DNA of 64,000 bases, taken from an uncultured Solirubrobacteraceae bacterium. GTDB taxonomy: Bacteria > Actinomycetota > Thermoleophilia > Solirubrobacterales > Solirubrobacteraceae. The stretch is taken from contig CADCVQ010000009.1 of the NCBI GenBank assembly GCA_902806175.1, positions 1 through 64,000 of the forward strand, written 5' to 3'. Every line of letters begins with the position of its first letter. The first letter of the stretch is position 1. A model generated the notes under the pieces. The model saw nothing but the letters and a program-made list of their open reading frames with translations. It searched no databases and had not been told where the DNA came from. The translations under genes were made by a program, and so were the position numbers. Below are positions 41,800 to 50,180 of this stretch, piece by piece.

Positions 41800-43008
41800 A
41801 TGTCACGACTTCGCACCGCATCCGCCCGCAGGCTCGCCGCCATCCTGGCCGTCGCGGCCGGCCTCGCGCTGACCGCCGCGGTCGCGCAGGGCGCGCTCAG
41901 CGGCAGCGGCCCGACGCCGCAGCCCAAGGCGCTCGCCAGCGCGATCCTTGCTGCGTTCAACGCCCCGGCGCCCGACGGCGTCACCGCGAAGATCGAGTTC
42001 TCCAACGACCTGCTGCCGTCCGGCTCGCTGCCCAGCGGCAGCGCCTCGCCGCTGCTGTCGGGCGCCGACGGACGGCTCTGGATCCAGCGCAGCGGCGACT
42101 TCCGGATCGAACTGCAGTCCGACGCCGGCGACGCGCAGATCGTCGCGGTCGGCGACAAGGTCACCGTCTACGACGCCAGCTCGCAGACGCTGTACCGCGC
42201 GACGCTGCCCGACGACGGCAGGGACCTCACGAAGCCGGGCGACCACGACGGCGAGAAGCTCACGCTCGCGAAGGTCCAGCGGGCGCTCGACCGGCTCGCC
42301 AGGACGTGGACCGTCTCGGGCGCCGAGCCGACCTCGACCGCCGGGCGACCGAGTTACACCGTGAAGATCTCGCCGAAGGACGACGGCGGGCTGCTCGGCG
42401 CGGCCGAGCTGGCATGGGATGCGGTCCGCGGCGCACCGCTGCGGGCCGCGATCTACGCGCAGGGCAAGTCGGCGCCCGTGCTCGAGGTCAAGGCGACCGA
42501 GGTCTCCTACGACGCCGTCGCGGACTCCGACGTGCGCGTGGCGCCCCCGGCCGGCGCCGAAGTCGTCGACCTCAGCGCGTCGCGCGACGAGCGGCGCAGC
42601 GATCGCACGCGCGCCGACAGGCGCAAGGATTCCGTGGTCGCCGGCGTCGCCGCCGTCCAGCGCGAGCTGGGCTTCGAGCTCGCGGCACCGGCCACGCTCG
42701 CCGGCCTGCCGCGCCGGGAGGTTCGCCTCGTGACGTTCGACGGCGCCAACGGCGCGCTTGCGATCTACGGCGAGGGCCTCGGCGCGATCGGCGTCCTGCA
42801 GCGCAAGGCGCAGCCCGCCGACGAGAAGCGGCGCAAGGGCGACAACGCCCTGCGCCTGCCGCAGATCAACATCGACGGCGCCACCGGCTCGGAGCTTGCG
42901 ACCGCGCTCGGGACGATCGTGACCTTCGAGCGCAACGGCGTGTCGTATGTCGTCGCCGGGTCGGTGCCGCCGGTCGCGGCCGAGAACGCGGCACGAGGGC
43001 TGAAGTGA
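41800..43008 (+). CDS. Exported LolA-like protein
   Basis: This 402-residue protein has a signal peptide (LAAILAVAAGLALTAAVAQG) and a periplasm-type domain reading like LolA/RseB folds. These form half-barrels that carry lipids or sense envelope stress, with short strands such as LWIQRSGDFRIELQSD and GDKVTVYDASSQTLYRATL. The middle is repeated in the C-terminal half. A TAGAAC box upstream and GAGGACC before ATG 41800 are present. Its stop overlaps the GTG of an ABC ATPase (GTGA), so it works with that exporter, probably as an extracytoplasmic chaperone or sensor for its substrate. Confidence 0.7.
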   Translation: MSRLRTASARRLAAILAVAAGLALTAAVAQGALSGSGPTPQPKALASAILAAFNAPAPDGVTAKIEFSNDLLPSGSLPSGSASPLLSGADGRLWIQRSGDFRIELQSDAGDAQIVAVGDKVTVYDASSQTLYRATLPDDGRDLTKPGDHDGEKLTLAKVQRALDRLARTWTVSGAEPTSTAGRPSYTVKISPKDDGGLLGAAELAWDAVRGAPLRAAIYAQGKSAPVLEVKATEVSYDAVADSDVRVAPPAGAEVVDLSASRDERRSDRTRADRRKDSVVAGVAAVQRELGFELAAPATLAGLPRREVRLVTFDGANGALAIYGEGLGAIGVLQRKAQPADEKRRKGDNALRLPQINIDGATGSELATALGTIVTFERNGVSYVVAGSVPPVAAENAARGLK

Positions 43009-44012
43009 GCGCCGCGCCCGCCGTCGAGGCGCGCGCGCTCGTCAAGCGCTACGGCCGCATCACCGCGGTCGATCACGTCGACCTGACGGTCAAGGCGGGC
43101 GACGTGTATGGCTACCTCGGACCCAACGGCGCGGGCAAGACGACGACGCTGCGGATGATGCTCGGGCTGATCACGCCCGACGCCGGCACCGTCAAGCTGT
43201 TCGGCCGCGACCCGCTGGTCGACGGCGTGCGCGCACTGGATGGCGTCGCCGGGTTCGTCGAGGCGCCGCGCTTCTACCCCTACCTCAACGGCCGCAAGAA
43301 CCTCGAGCTCGTCGCCGCGCTCGACGGCGGCGACGCGGCCTCCCGCATCGATGCTGCGCTGGACACGGTCGAGCTCGCCGACCGCGCGCGCGACAAGGTC
43401 GGCGGCTACTCGCACGGGATGCGCCAGCGTCTCGGCCTCGCGGGCGCGCTGCTGCGCGACCCGCGCCTGCTGATCCTCGACGAGCCCGCGACAGGCCTCG
43501 ACCCGGGCGGCATGCGCGACATGCGCCTGCTGATCCGCCGGCTCGCCGACCAGGGCATGACGGTGCTGCTCTCCTCGCACCTCATGGCCGAGGTCGAGGA
43601 GCTCTGCGACCGCGTCGTGATCATCTCCAGCGGGCGGGTGCGCTACGAGGGCGCGCTCGACGAGCTCATCGCGACGACGGCCGGGCGCTACGAGCTGCGT
43701 ACGACCGACGACGAGCGCGCGCAGCAGATCGCCGCCGCGCAGCGCGGGATCGGAGACCTCGAGCGCGACGCGCGCGGCCTGACGTTCGCCGCCGGCGAGC
43801 GCGCCGCGACCGCGCTGTCGATCGCACTCGGCGAGGCGGGCGTCGGGATCGCGGCACTCGTGCCGCGGACCGCGACGCTCGAGGAGCTGTTCTTCCGCAT
43901 GACCGAAGAGGCGCCGGCTGGGGACCTCGCGCCGGCGGGTGTGTCGAATGACCGTCGCTCCGCGACGACGGATCGCCACACCCCCCGCGCCGAGGAGGAG
44001 GTGCGCGCATGA
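43005..44012 (+). CDS. ABC-2 exporter ATP-binding protein
   Basis: This is 335 residues with Walker A GPNGAGKT (39-46), signature YSHGMRQRLGLAGAL, Walker B LLILDEPATGLDP and H-loop SSHLMAEV. A C-terminal extension of about 100 residues follows, whose end contains an unusual palindrome-encoded stretch (VSNDRRSATTDRHTP). It couples GTGA to the LolA-like gene and ATGA to the permease gene. With those it forms a three-gene export unit, plausibly under the adjacent two-component system. Confidence 0.9.
   Translation: MSAAPAVEARALVKRYGRITAVDHVDLTVKAGDVYGYLGPNGAGKTTTLRMMLGLITPDAGTVKLFGRDPLVDGVRALDGVAGFVEAPRFYPYLNGRKNLELVAALDGGDAASRIDAALDTVELADRARDKVGGYSHGMRQRLGLAGALLRDPRLLILDEPATGLDPGGMRDMRLLIRRLADQGMTVLLSSHLMAEVEELCDRVVIISSGRVRYEGALDELIATTAGRYELRTTDDERAQQIAAAQRGIGDLERDARGLTFAAGERAATALSIALGEAGVGIAALVPRTATLEELFFRMTEEAPAGDLAPAGVSNDRRSATTDRHTPRAEEEVRA
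43935..43985. repeat. Palindromic insert within the ABC ATPase gene
   Basis: GGGTGTG (43937-43943) pairs with CACACCC (43977-43983), and GTCGC (43954-43958) with GCGAC (43962-43966); both stems share an axis at 43960. The element lies in frame near the C-terminus, like other palindromes inserted in coding sequence. Confidence 0.5.
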
Positions 44013-44869
44013 GTACCGTCGCCGCGCCACGCACCGTCGAGCGTCGCGAGCACAAGCACCCCGGCGTGGGCACCGTCTATGCCTGGGAGCTGCGCAAGCT
44101 GCGCTCCCAGAAGCGCACGTACCTCGGCCTCGGCGCCGCGGCGCTCGTGCCGCTGATCTTCGTCATCGCGCTGCTGTCGAGCAGCGGCGGCCCCGACGAG
44201 GTCCCGTTCGGGCGCTACGTCAAGGAGACGGGCCTGGCGGTCCCGCTCGTCGGTCTGCTGTTCAGCTCGGTCTGGCTGTTTCCGCTCATCACGTCGCTCG
44301 TCGCCGGTGACATCGTCTCCTCGGAGGACAACCACGGGACGCTGAAGACGATCCTCACGCGCTCCACCGAGCGCTGGCAGATCTTCGTCGCCAAGCTGCT
44401 CGCCGCGCTGACCTACGTCTTCGCCGCGCTCGTCGTCTTCGTCAGCGTGGGGCTCGTCCTCGGCGGCACGTTCTGGGGCTTCGATCCGCTGACGTCGCTG
44501 TCGGGAACGCAGATCCCCGCGGGCCGCGGGATGCTGCTGATCGGCGCGTCCGCGCTGGCGTACTTCATCCCGCTGATCGCGATCGCCGCGATCGCCTTTT
44601 TGCTGTCGACGGTCACCCACAACTCCGCGGCGGCCGTCGTCGGCACGCTGATCCTGTCGTTCATGATGCAGCTGCTGGCGATCATCTCGGGCCTGGACTT
44701 CATGGCGCCCTACCTGCTCTCCGAGCAGTTCGACGCCTGGCAGGGGCTGCTGCGCGATCCGACGGATTGGGCGCCGATCACGCACGCCGCGTGGGTGTCG
44801 GCGTGCTATGCGGTGCCCGCCGTGCTGTGGGCGTTTCTCGCGTTCCTGCGGCGCGACGTCGCCGGCTGA
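44009..44869 (+). CDS. ABC-2 type permease
   Basis: This is 286 residues with about six membrane helices, a soluble loop after helix 1 (SSGGPDEVPFGRYVKE) and SLVAGDIVSSEDNHGTLK, typical of ABC-2 permeases of the NatB/YhgE-like group. The ATG overlaps the ATPase stop. It forms the membrane part of the exporter. Substrate unknown. Confidence 0.88.
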   Translation: MSTVAAPRTVERREHKHPGVGTVYAWELRKLRSQKRTYLGLGAAALVPLIFVIALLSSSGGPDEVPFGRYVKETGLAVPLVGLLFSSVWLFPLITSLVAGDIVSSEDNHGTLKTILTRSTERWQIFVAKLLAALTYVFAALVVFVSVGLVLGGTFWGFDPLTSLSGTQIPAGRGMLLIGASALAYFIPLIAIAAIAFLLSTVTHNSAAAVVGTLILSFMMQLLAIISGLDFMAPYLLSEQFDAWQGLLRDPTDWAPITHAAWVSACYAVPAVLWAFLAFLRRDVAG

Positions 44870-44895
44870 CGCAACTGGCACGCGCGCGGCGGCGG

Positions 44896-44901
44896 TAGGG
44901 T
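44896..44901 (+). promoter_or_regulatory. -10 box (TAGGGT), leaderless promoter of the amidohydrolase
   Basis: TAGGGT ends seven bases before GTG 44909. An earlier in-frame GTG at 44900 overlaps the box itself and is therefore unlikely to be the start. Confidence 0.5.
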
Positions 44902-44908
44902 GACCGCC

Positions 44909-46096
44909 GTGCCAGTCGACGTCGACGCGATCCTGCGGCCCTGGTTTGACGCGCTCATGCAGGAGGCGGGGCGCCCGGCGCTGTTCGATGCGCACACGCA
45001 CTTCGGCCAGAACGACCCCGACACCTTTCGTCAGACGGCCGCGGAGCTGCTGGCGGATCTGCGACGCGTCGATGCCCGCGCGCTCGTCTTCCCGATGCAC
45101 GAGCCCGACGGCTACGCGGCCGCCAACGACGCGGTCCTCGAAGCCGTCGCGGCCTCGGACGGCACGCTGCGCGCCCTGTGTCGCGTGCAGCCGCGCGACG
45201 ACGACGCGCTCGCCGAGGCGCGGCGCTGCATGGACGCGGGGGCGGCCGGCATCAAGCTGCACCCGCGCGCGGAGGCGTTCGACATGGACGAGCCCTCCGT
45301 GCGTGAGCTCGTGGCGCTCGCGCACGAGCGGCGCGCGGTCGTGCTCATGCACGCCGGGCGCGGCATCGAGGCGCTCGGAACCAACACGATCCGCTACTCC
45401 GAGCAGTTCCCCGACGCGCGGCTGATCCTCGCGCACTGCGCGATCTCCGACCTGGCGTGGCTGGCCGGCGAGCTTCCGGCGCACCCCAACGTGTACGTCG
45501 ACACCGCGTGGTGGCACCCCGCCGACATCCTCACCTTGTTCTGTCTCGCGCCACCGGGCCAGGTGCTGTGGGCCAGCGACTCGCCCTATGGCCAGCCACT
45601 TCCGAGCGCGATCAATGCGCTGCGCTGCGCGCATGAGGCGGGCCTGACGCACGAGCAGATCGCGAGCGTGTTCGGCGCGCAGCTGGAGCGGCTGATCAGC
45701 GGGCAGGACGCGGTCGGCGCCGGACCGGCGCCGGGACCGAGCGCGGCACTGGATCCGCTGCTCGAACGCGTCGTCGCGCACCTCACGACCGCGATGGGGC
45801 GCGCGTTCGCCGGCAGCGACCCGAGCGAGTCGATCGGCCTCGCGCGCCTGTCGGCCGGCGTCGGCGACGCGCACCCGCACGCCGACGTCTGCGCGGCGAT
45901 CCTCTGGCTGCTGGACCTCATGGAGGAGCACATGGCGCCGCCACCGTCCGGGCGCGGGTTTCCGCTCGCCGGCCGCTTCGCCGTGGCAGCGCTCGTGCTC
46001 GCCCGCACGCCGCGCGCGGCCCTGCCGCCGGACGTCGCCGCCGGCGCGGGCAGCGCCAGCCACGAGCACGCGCAGCGCGGAACGACCGCCAGCTGA
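44909..46096 (+). CDS. TIM-barrel amidohydrolase (amidohydrolase_2 type)
   Basis: This 395-residue metal-dependent hydrolase or decarboxylase shows the N-terminal metal site FDAHTHFG (His29, His31), then a Lys in GIKLHPRAEAF, His residues in VLMHAG and LILAHCA, and the final Asp in WASDSPYG. This set is typical of the family that includes ACMSD-like decarboxylases and lactonases. The last 100 residues form a separate, Ala- and Leu-rich helical domain of unknown function. GTG 44909 is chosen from the position of the -10 box. Substrate unknown. Confidence 0.85.
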   Translation: MPVDVDAILRPWFDALMQEAGRPALFDAHTHFGQNDPDTFRQTAAELLADLRRVDARALVFPMHEPDGYAAANDAVLEAVAASDGTLRALCRVQPRDDDALAEARRCMDAGAAGIKLHPRAEAFDMDEPSVRELVALAHERRAVVLMHAGRGIEALGTNTIRYSEQFPDARLILAHCAISDLAWLAGELPAHPNVYVDTAWWHPADILTLFCLAPPGQVLWASDSPYGQPLPSAINALRCAHEAGLTHEQIASVFGAQLERLISGQDAVGAGPAPGPSAALDPLLERVVAHLTTAMGRAFAGSDPSESIGLARLSAGVGDAHPHADVCAAILWLLDLMEEHMAPPPSGRGFPLAGRFAVAALVLARTPRAALPPDVAAGAGSASHEHAQRGTTAS

Positions 46097-46160
46097 CGCA
46101 GACGCGCCAACGGATGGGCGTTGGTTGCGGCCGGCCGCGATCGGGGAGACAGGAGCGGTC

Positions 46161-46994
46161 ATGGCCATCGATTCTCACACCGAGCCCGATACCGACCAGC
46201 CGCAGGAGGCGCCCGAGCCGCGTGAGGTGTTCGCCCGCACGCGCGAGGAGGGCGAGCGGCGCCTCACGCGCACGAACCTCGAGCTGACGACGACGTCGCT
46301 CGTCGCCGGCTTCGACGTCGTCTTCGGGGTCATCGCGCTGGCCGCCGCCACAGCGGCGATCACGCCGCGCTTCGGCCCCAGCGCCGGGCACTTCGTCGGC
46401 TCGCTGTTCTTCGGGATCGCCTTCATCTTCATCGTCGTCGGTCGGTCGGAGCTGTTCACAGAGAACTTCCTGGTGCCGATCACGGCGCTGCGCTCGCGCA
46501 GGATGACGGGGCGCAAGCTCGCGCAGCTGTGGACGATCTCGCCGGTCATGAACCTCGTCGGCGGAACCGCCCTGGTGCTGATCGTCAGCTCCAAGGGCGT
46601 GCTGCCGGAGGGGGCCGCGCCGGCGCTCGTCGACGTCGCCGAGACGATCGGCGAGCTCGACTACTGGGCAGCCTTTCTGAGCGCGGTCGTCGGCGGCGCG
46701 CTGATCACCGTCATGACCTGGATGGTCGAGGGCGTCGGCACCGTCGGCGGGCGGATCGTGGTCGCCTGGATCGCCGGCGTGATGCTCGCGCTGCTGTCGC
46801 TCAACCACGTCATCGTCGTCACGCTGGAGCTGATCATGGGCATGCGCTTCGGAGCCGACATCAGCGGCGGCGACGTGGCGCTGAACTTCGCGATCGCCGT
46901 GGCGGGCAACCTGGTGGGAGGCCTGCTCTTCGTCACCCTGACGCGCACGAGCCAGGCGATCGGCTCCGAGCAGACCGACGGGTCGTCGGAGTAG
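46161..46994 (+). CDS. Formate/nitrite transporter (FNT) family channel
   Basis: This 277-residue membrane protein has six helices in the FNT pattern. Its N-terminal charged cytoplasmic tail is longer than in FocA. FNT features include FGIAFIFIVVGRSELFTENF (a conserved Glu/Asn pair) and MNLVGGTALV. Members conduct small anions such as formate, nitrite or hydrosulfide. CAGGAGCGG before ATG 46161 decides the start; an earlier GTG at 46125 has no such site. No formate or nitrite enzyme is adjacent. Confidence 0.88.
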   Translation: MAIDSHTEPDTDQPQEAPEPREVFARTREEGERRLTRTNLELTTTSLVAGFDVVFGVIALAAATAAITPRFGPSAGHFVGSLFFGIAFIFIVVGRSELFTENFLVPITALRSRRMTGRKLAQLWTISPVMNLVGGTALVLIVSSKGVLPEGAAPALVDVAETIGELDYWAAFLSAVVGGALITVMTWMVEGVGTVGGRIVVAWIAGVMLALLSLNHVIVVTLELIMGMRFGADISGGDVALNFAIAVAGNLVGGLLFVTLTRTSQAIGSEQTDGSSE

Positions 46995-46995
46995 T

Positions 46996-47072
46996 CGCCG
47001 GCGCCGGCCACAGCGCCGCGCTGACCGCCGCGACAACGCCTGAGCACGGCGCGCGGCCGGGGGGCGCCGGCG
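46996..47072. terminator. Possible bidirectional terminator
   Basis: CGCCGGCGCC (46996-47005) and GGCGCCGGCG (47063-47072) are perfect 10-bp arms 57 bases apart between convergent genes. Each arm is itself palindromic, so the pairing may be a GC artefact. Confidence 0.3.
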
Positions 47073-47080
47073 CGAGCTGA

Positions 47081-48136
47081 CTACCCGCGCGAGCGCCCGC
47101 CGACGCCGGTCAGCAGCTCGCGCACGCGCGCGGGGCCGGCACTGCCCGGCTCCAGCGGCGCGGTCTGCAAGCCGTCGCCGCGGCGCATCGCGTCGATCAG
47201 CTCGAGCAGCGCCTCGCCGGCGCTGTGCTTCGGGATCCATCCGAGCTCGGTGCGTGCGCGGGTCGTGTCCATCAGCGGGACGTTCAGGGCCAGGTCAAGC
47301 CAGCCCGGCGGCGTTGGCTGCAGGCGCAGCTTCCATGACAGGTCGACCGCCGCCCGCAGCGGCTTCTCGGCGATGCGGACGGGGCGCGCGTCCAGCAGCC
47401 GACCGAGCTCGGGCGGGTCGAGCACCGGCTCGGCGGCGATGTTGAACGGGCCGCGCACGTCGCTCAGCAGCGCAAGCTTGTAGGCCTCGCCGATGTCAAG
47501 CGAGTGGACGGCCTGGAAGCGCAGGCGATCGAGCGCGGGAACGACGGGGATCAGGCGGCGGCGCAGCAGCGGCGTCGGCAGCAGCGGCCCGGCGAACAAC
47601 CGCCGGATTCCCGACGCCGCATCGCCCTTGAAGATCAGCCCCGGCCGCAGCCGGACGACGCGGATCTCCGGATGCGCGCGCTCGAACGTGTCGAGGATCG
47701 TCTCGACATCGGCCTTGTCACGCGAGTAGAACGACGTCTGGATGCCGCCGGTCGGCCAGCTCTCGTCGACCCTGCGGTCCTTCGGCCCCGGCGAGTACGC
47801 GCCGATCGAGGACGCGTGGACGAGCGACGAGACGCCGGCGGCGGCGGCCGCCTCGAACACGCGCCGCGAGCCTTCGACGTTGACGGCGTACGTCACGTCG
47901 CGGTCGCGCGAGGGCTGGATCAGCCACGCGAGGTGGACGACGGCGTCGACGCCCGCGAACGCCTCGGTCAGGTCGTCGCGCGTGACGTCGGCGCAGACCC
48001 AGCGGGTGCGCTCGAAGGAGATCCCCGGGCGCCGCCGCGCGATCCCGACGATCTCCTCGACGGCGCCGTCGCCGTCGAGCGCGGCCAGCAGGCTCGTACC
48101 GACGTTGCCGGTCGCGCCGGTGATCGCGATCTTCAT
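47081..48136 (-). CDS. NAD-dependent epimerase/dehydratase (extended SDR)
   Basis: This 351-residue cytosolic enzyme starts with the Rossmann motif GATGNVGTSLL (7-17). It has VVHLAWLIQPS and the active-site pattern SSIGAYSP...YSRDKADVE (Tyr and Lys spaced for YxxxK), then LRPGLIFK. It resembles the atypical epimerase group of unknown substrate rather than a sugar-nucleotide enzyme. It converges on the FNT gene. On its upstream side is a short frame whose TGA overlaps its ATG (TGATG). Confidence 0.85.
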   Translation of the reverse strand: MKIAITGATGNVGTSLLAALDGDGAVEEIVGIARRRPGISFERTRWVCADVTRDDLTEAFAGVDAVVHLAWLIQPSRDRDVTYAVNVEGSRRVFEAAAAAGVSSLVHASSIGAYSPGPKDRRVDESWPTGGIQTSFYSRDKADVETILDTFERAHPEIRVVRLRPGLIFKGDAASGIRRLFAGPLLPTPLLRRRLIPVVPALDRLRFQAVHSLDIGEAYKLALLSDVRGPFNIAAEPVLDPPELGRLLDARPVRIAEKPLRAAVDLSWKLRLQPTPPGWLDLALNVPLMDTTRARTELGWIPKHSAGEALLELIDAMRRGDGLQTAPLEPGSAGPARVRELLTGVGGRSRG

Positions 48137-48336
48137 CAGAGGACCGTGGGCGGCGGCGTGCGGCCGGCGCCCGGCGTCGCGCTACGGCGCCCGCCATCTG
48201 ATCTCATCGCGCGGACGGCGCTGGCCATCGCCGCCTGCATCGCCCGGCGCTGCGCGGCGGGGTTGCGCGACGGCATGTCGCGGGTCGTCCGGGTCGGTCG
48301 CAGCGGATCCGGACCGGCGGGCGTGGGCTGCAGCAT
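48136..48336 (-). CDS. Possible small basic protein, 66 aa
   Basis: The frame begins MLQPTPAGPDP and is rich in Arg, Ala and Pro. Its stop overlaps the epimerase ATG as TGATG, the classic coupling arrangement. That overlap is the only support; composition is close to what GC-rich non-coding DNA yields. Confidence 0.3.
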   Translation of the reverse strand: MLQPTPAGPDPLRPTRTTRDMPSRNPAAQRRAMQAAMASAVRAMRSDGGRRSATPGAGRTPPPTVL

Positions 48337-48399
48337 GCACCGCGGGCTACCCGCAGATGCACGCCTGCCAACACCATCTTCACATCGGCCTCGCGCCGT

Positions 48400-49116
48400 T
48401 CAGGCCGCCTCGCACAGCCACATCTCGTGGCCCGGATGCGCGACGATCCGCAGTCCGCTGGAGCGCAGCATCGCCTCGACACACGCCGCGTTGGGCGCCC
48501 ACCAGTTCGTCGGGTCGCCGGCCAGCTCGTGCTCGATGAACGCCATCGACGGCCAGCCCCGCGCGCGCAGCATGGCGCGGTCGTCGATGTCGACGTTCGC
48601 GGGAGCGTCGGCGCGCTCCTCGCCCGGCGTCGTCAGCGTCTGCACGACGAGCGTCCCGCCGACGAGCGGCGCGACGATGTCCAGCGCGAGCAGCGGATGG
48701 CGCAGGTGGTAGAGCACGCCGAGAAACAGGACGACGTCGAACGGCTCGACGTCGAGCGTGGCCAGGTCATAGACGCCGAGCTTGCGCAGCGTGACGCGGC
48801 CGGCGAGGCCGAACTCGCCCGCCGCCCAGCGGGCCTGGCGCAGGTAGTGCTCGTCGACGTCGATCGCCAGCACGTCCGCGCCGCGGCGCGCGAGCTCGAA
48901 GGTGTAGAAGCCCGCGTTGCAGCCGATGTCCAGCGCGCGCGCACCGCGCAGGTCGGCGGGCAGGTGCGGCGCGATCTGCTCCCACTTGAACGCGGGGAAG
49001 TCGCCGAGCGGATGGTCCGGAGCGGTCCGCCGGCCGCCGGGCAGGTGCAGGTTGTGAAACCACGGTGCGAGCTCGGGAGCGGCGGATCCGCCGCTGTGCG
49101 ATTGCAGGGTGCTCAT
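48400..49116 (-). CDS. SAM-dependent methyltransferase (class I)
   Basis: This is a 238-residue enzyme with the SAM motif ALDIGCNAGFYTFELARRGAD and the acidic residue closing strand 2 in VLAIDVDEHYL. It also has FDVVLFLGVLYHLRHPL and a C-terminal NWWAPNAACVEAML segment. This arrangement resembles the CmoB-like methyltransferases that accompany glycosyltransferases. Last gene of the nine-gene glycan operon; its ATG overlaps the preceding stop. It probably methylates the sugar chain. Confidence 0.85.
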   Translation of the reverse strand: MSTLQSHSGGSAAPELAPWFHNLHLPGGRRTAPDHPLGDFPAFKWEQIAPHLPADLRGARALDIGCNAGFYTFELARRGADVLAIDVDEHYLRQARWAAGEFGLAGRVTLRKLGVYDLATLDVEPFDVVLFLGVLYHLRHPLLALDIVAPLVGGTLVVQTLTTPGEERADAPANVDIDDRAMLRARGWPSMAFIEHELAGDPTNWWAPNAACVEAMLRSSGLRIVAHPGHEMWLCEAA

Positions 49117-50180
49117 GCTCGCGTCACCGCCTCTTCGATCGTCCGTTCCAGCTCGGCCGCGCGCGCCTTCGCCGTATGGCCGGCGAGCACGCGCTCGCGG
49201 GCGCGGCGGCCGATCGCGCGCCGCGCGGGCTCGCTGATGTTGGCCAGCGCGAGCAGCACGTCGCGCGGCTCGCAGGCGATCAGGATCTCGCTGCCGGCAG
49301 CGAAGAACGTCTCGATGCCGTCCCAGTCGTCGGAGATGACGGGTACGGCACAGGCGGCTGCCTCGAACAACCGCACGCTCGGCGACCAGCCGGCCGCCAC
49401 CATGTCGGCGCGGGTGACGTTCACGGTGAAGCGCTGGGCGGCGTAGAAGGCGGGATGCTCGGCGGGCGCCAGGTGCTCGATGCGCTGGACGTTGCTCGGC
49501 CAGTCGATCTCGTCGGGGTACTGCGGCCCGGCGACGACGCAGCGCAGCGACGGCTCGCGCCGGGCGGGCTCGAGCAGCAGGCGCTCGAGCGCCGGCTGGC
49601 GATCGGGCGAGTACGTGCCGAGGTAGCCGAGGTCCCAGCGCAGCGGCACGTCGAGCAGCGGATAGGCGTCGGGGTCGACGAGGCAGTGAAACGCGCGCGC
49701 GCACGGCGAGCCGAGCTCGTCTTCGATGCGCCGCAGCGTCGGGCCGCCGGTGAAGGAGAGGTACACGCGGTAGGCGGGCACGAGCTGCGGGGCGAGGTAC
49801 GCGCAGTCGCCGCGCTGCAGCGCCGCGAGCGTCACCGGCGTGTCGATGTCGTAGAAGACCGGGACGCCGCGCGCCGTCGCGGTCACCCATTCGCCGGCGG
49901 CGATCCCGTCGGGGACGTAGGAGCCGACGATCACGGCGTCGGCGTCGCGCACGGCGTCGCCGTGGCGCGCGCGCAGCTCGTCCAGCGATCCGTACAGGCG
50001 CGTCGTTCCCCACGGCGGCTGCGGCAGGTCGCGCTGCGCCGCGTACCACGGCATGTCGCGCTCGAGAAACAGCACGTCGTGCCCGCGCTCGGTCAGCGCG
50101 CGCATGAGCGCGCGGTAGTTCGTCGCGTGCCCGTTGCCCCACGACGACGTGATCGACAGGCCGAGGATGACGATCCTCAT
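49113..50180 (-). CDS. Glycosyltransferase, CgeB-like (GT-B fold)
   Basis: This 355-residue cytosolic enzyme has an N-terminal Rossmann-like domain (MRIVILGLSITSSWGNGHATN) and a C-terminal sugar-nucleotide domain with RLFEAAACAVPVISDDW. The latter matches the CgeB/spore-maturation glycosyltransferase group. It is one of four successive glycosyltransferases and shares with the next two the N-terminal pattern of an aromatic residue, a Trp and an Asn-Gly. Donor and acceptor are unknown. ATGA overlaps on both sides. Confidence 0.85.
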   Translation of the reverse strand: MRIVILGLSITSSWGNGHATNYRALMRALTERGHDVLFLERDMPWYAAQRDLPQPPWGTTRLYGSLDELRARHGDAVRDADAVIVGSYVPDGIAAGEWVTATARGVPVFYDIDTPVTLAALQRGDCAYLAPQLVPAYRVYLSFTGGPTLRRIEDELGSPCARAFHCLVDPDAYPLLDVPLRWDLGYLGTYSPDRQPALERLLLEPARREPSLRCVVAGPQYPDEIDWPSNVQRIEHLAPAEHPAFYAAQRFTVNVTRADMVAAGWSPSVRLFEAAACAVPVISDDWDGIETFFAAGSEILIACEPRDVLLALANISEPARRAIGRRARERVLAGHTAKARAAELERTIEEAVTRA

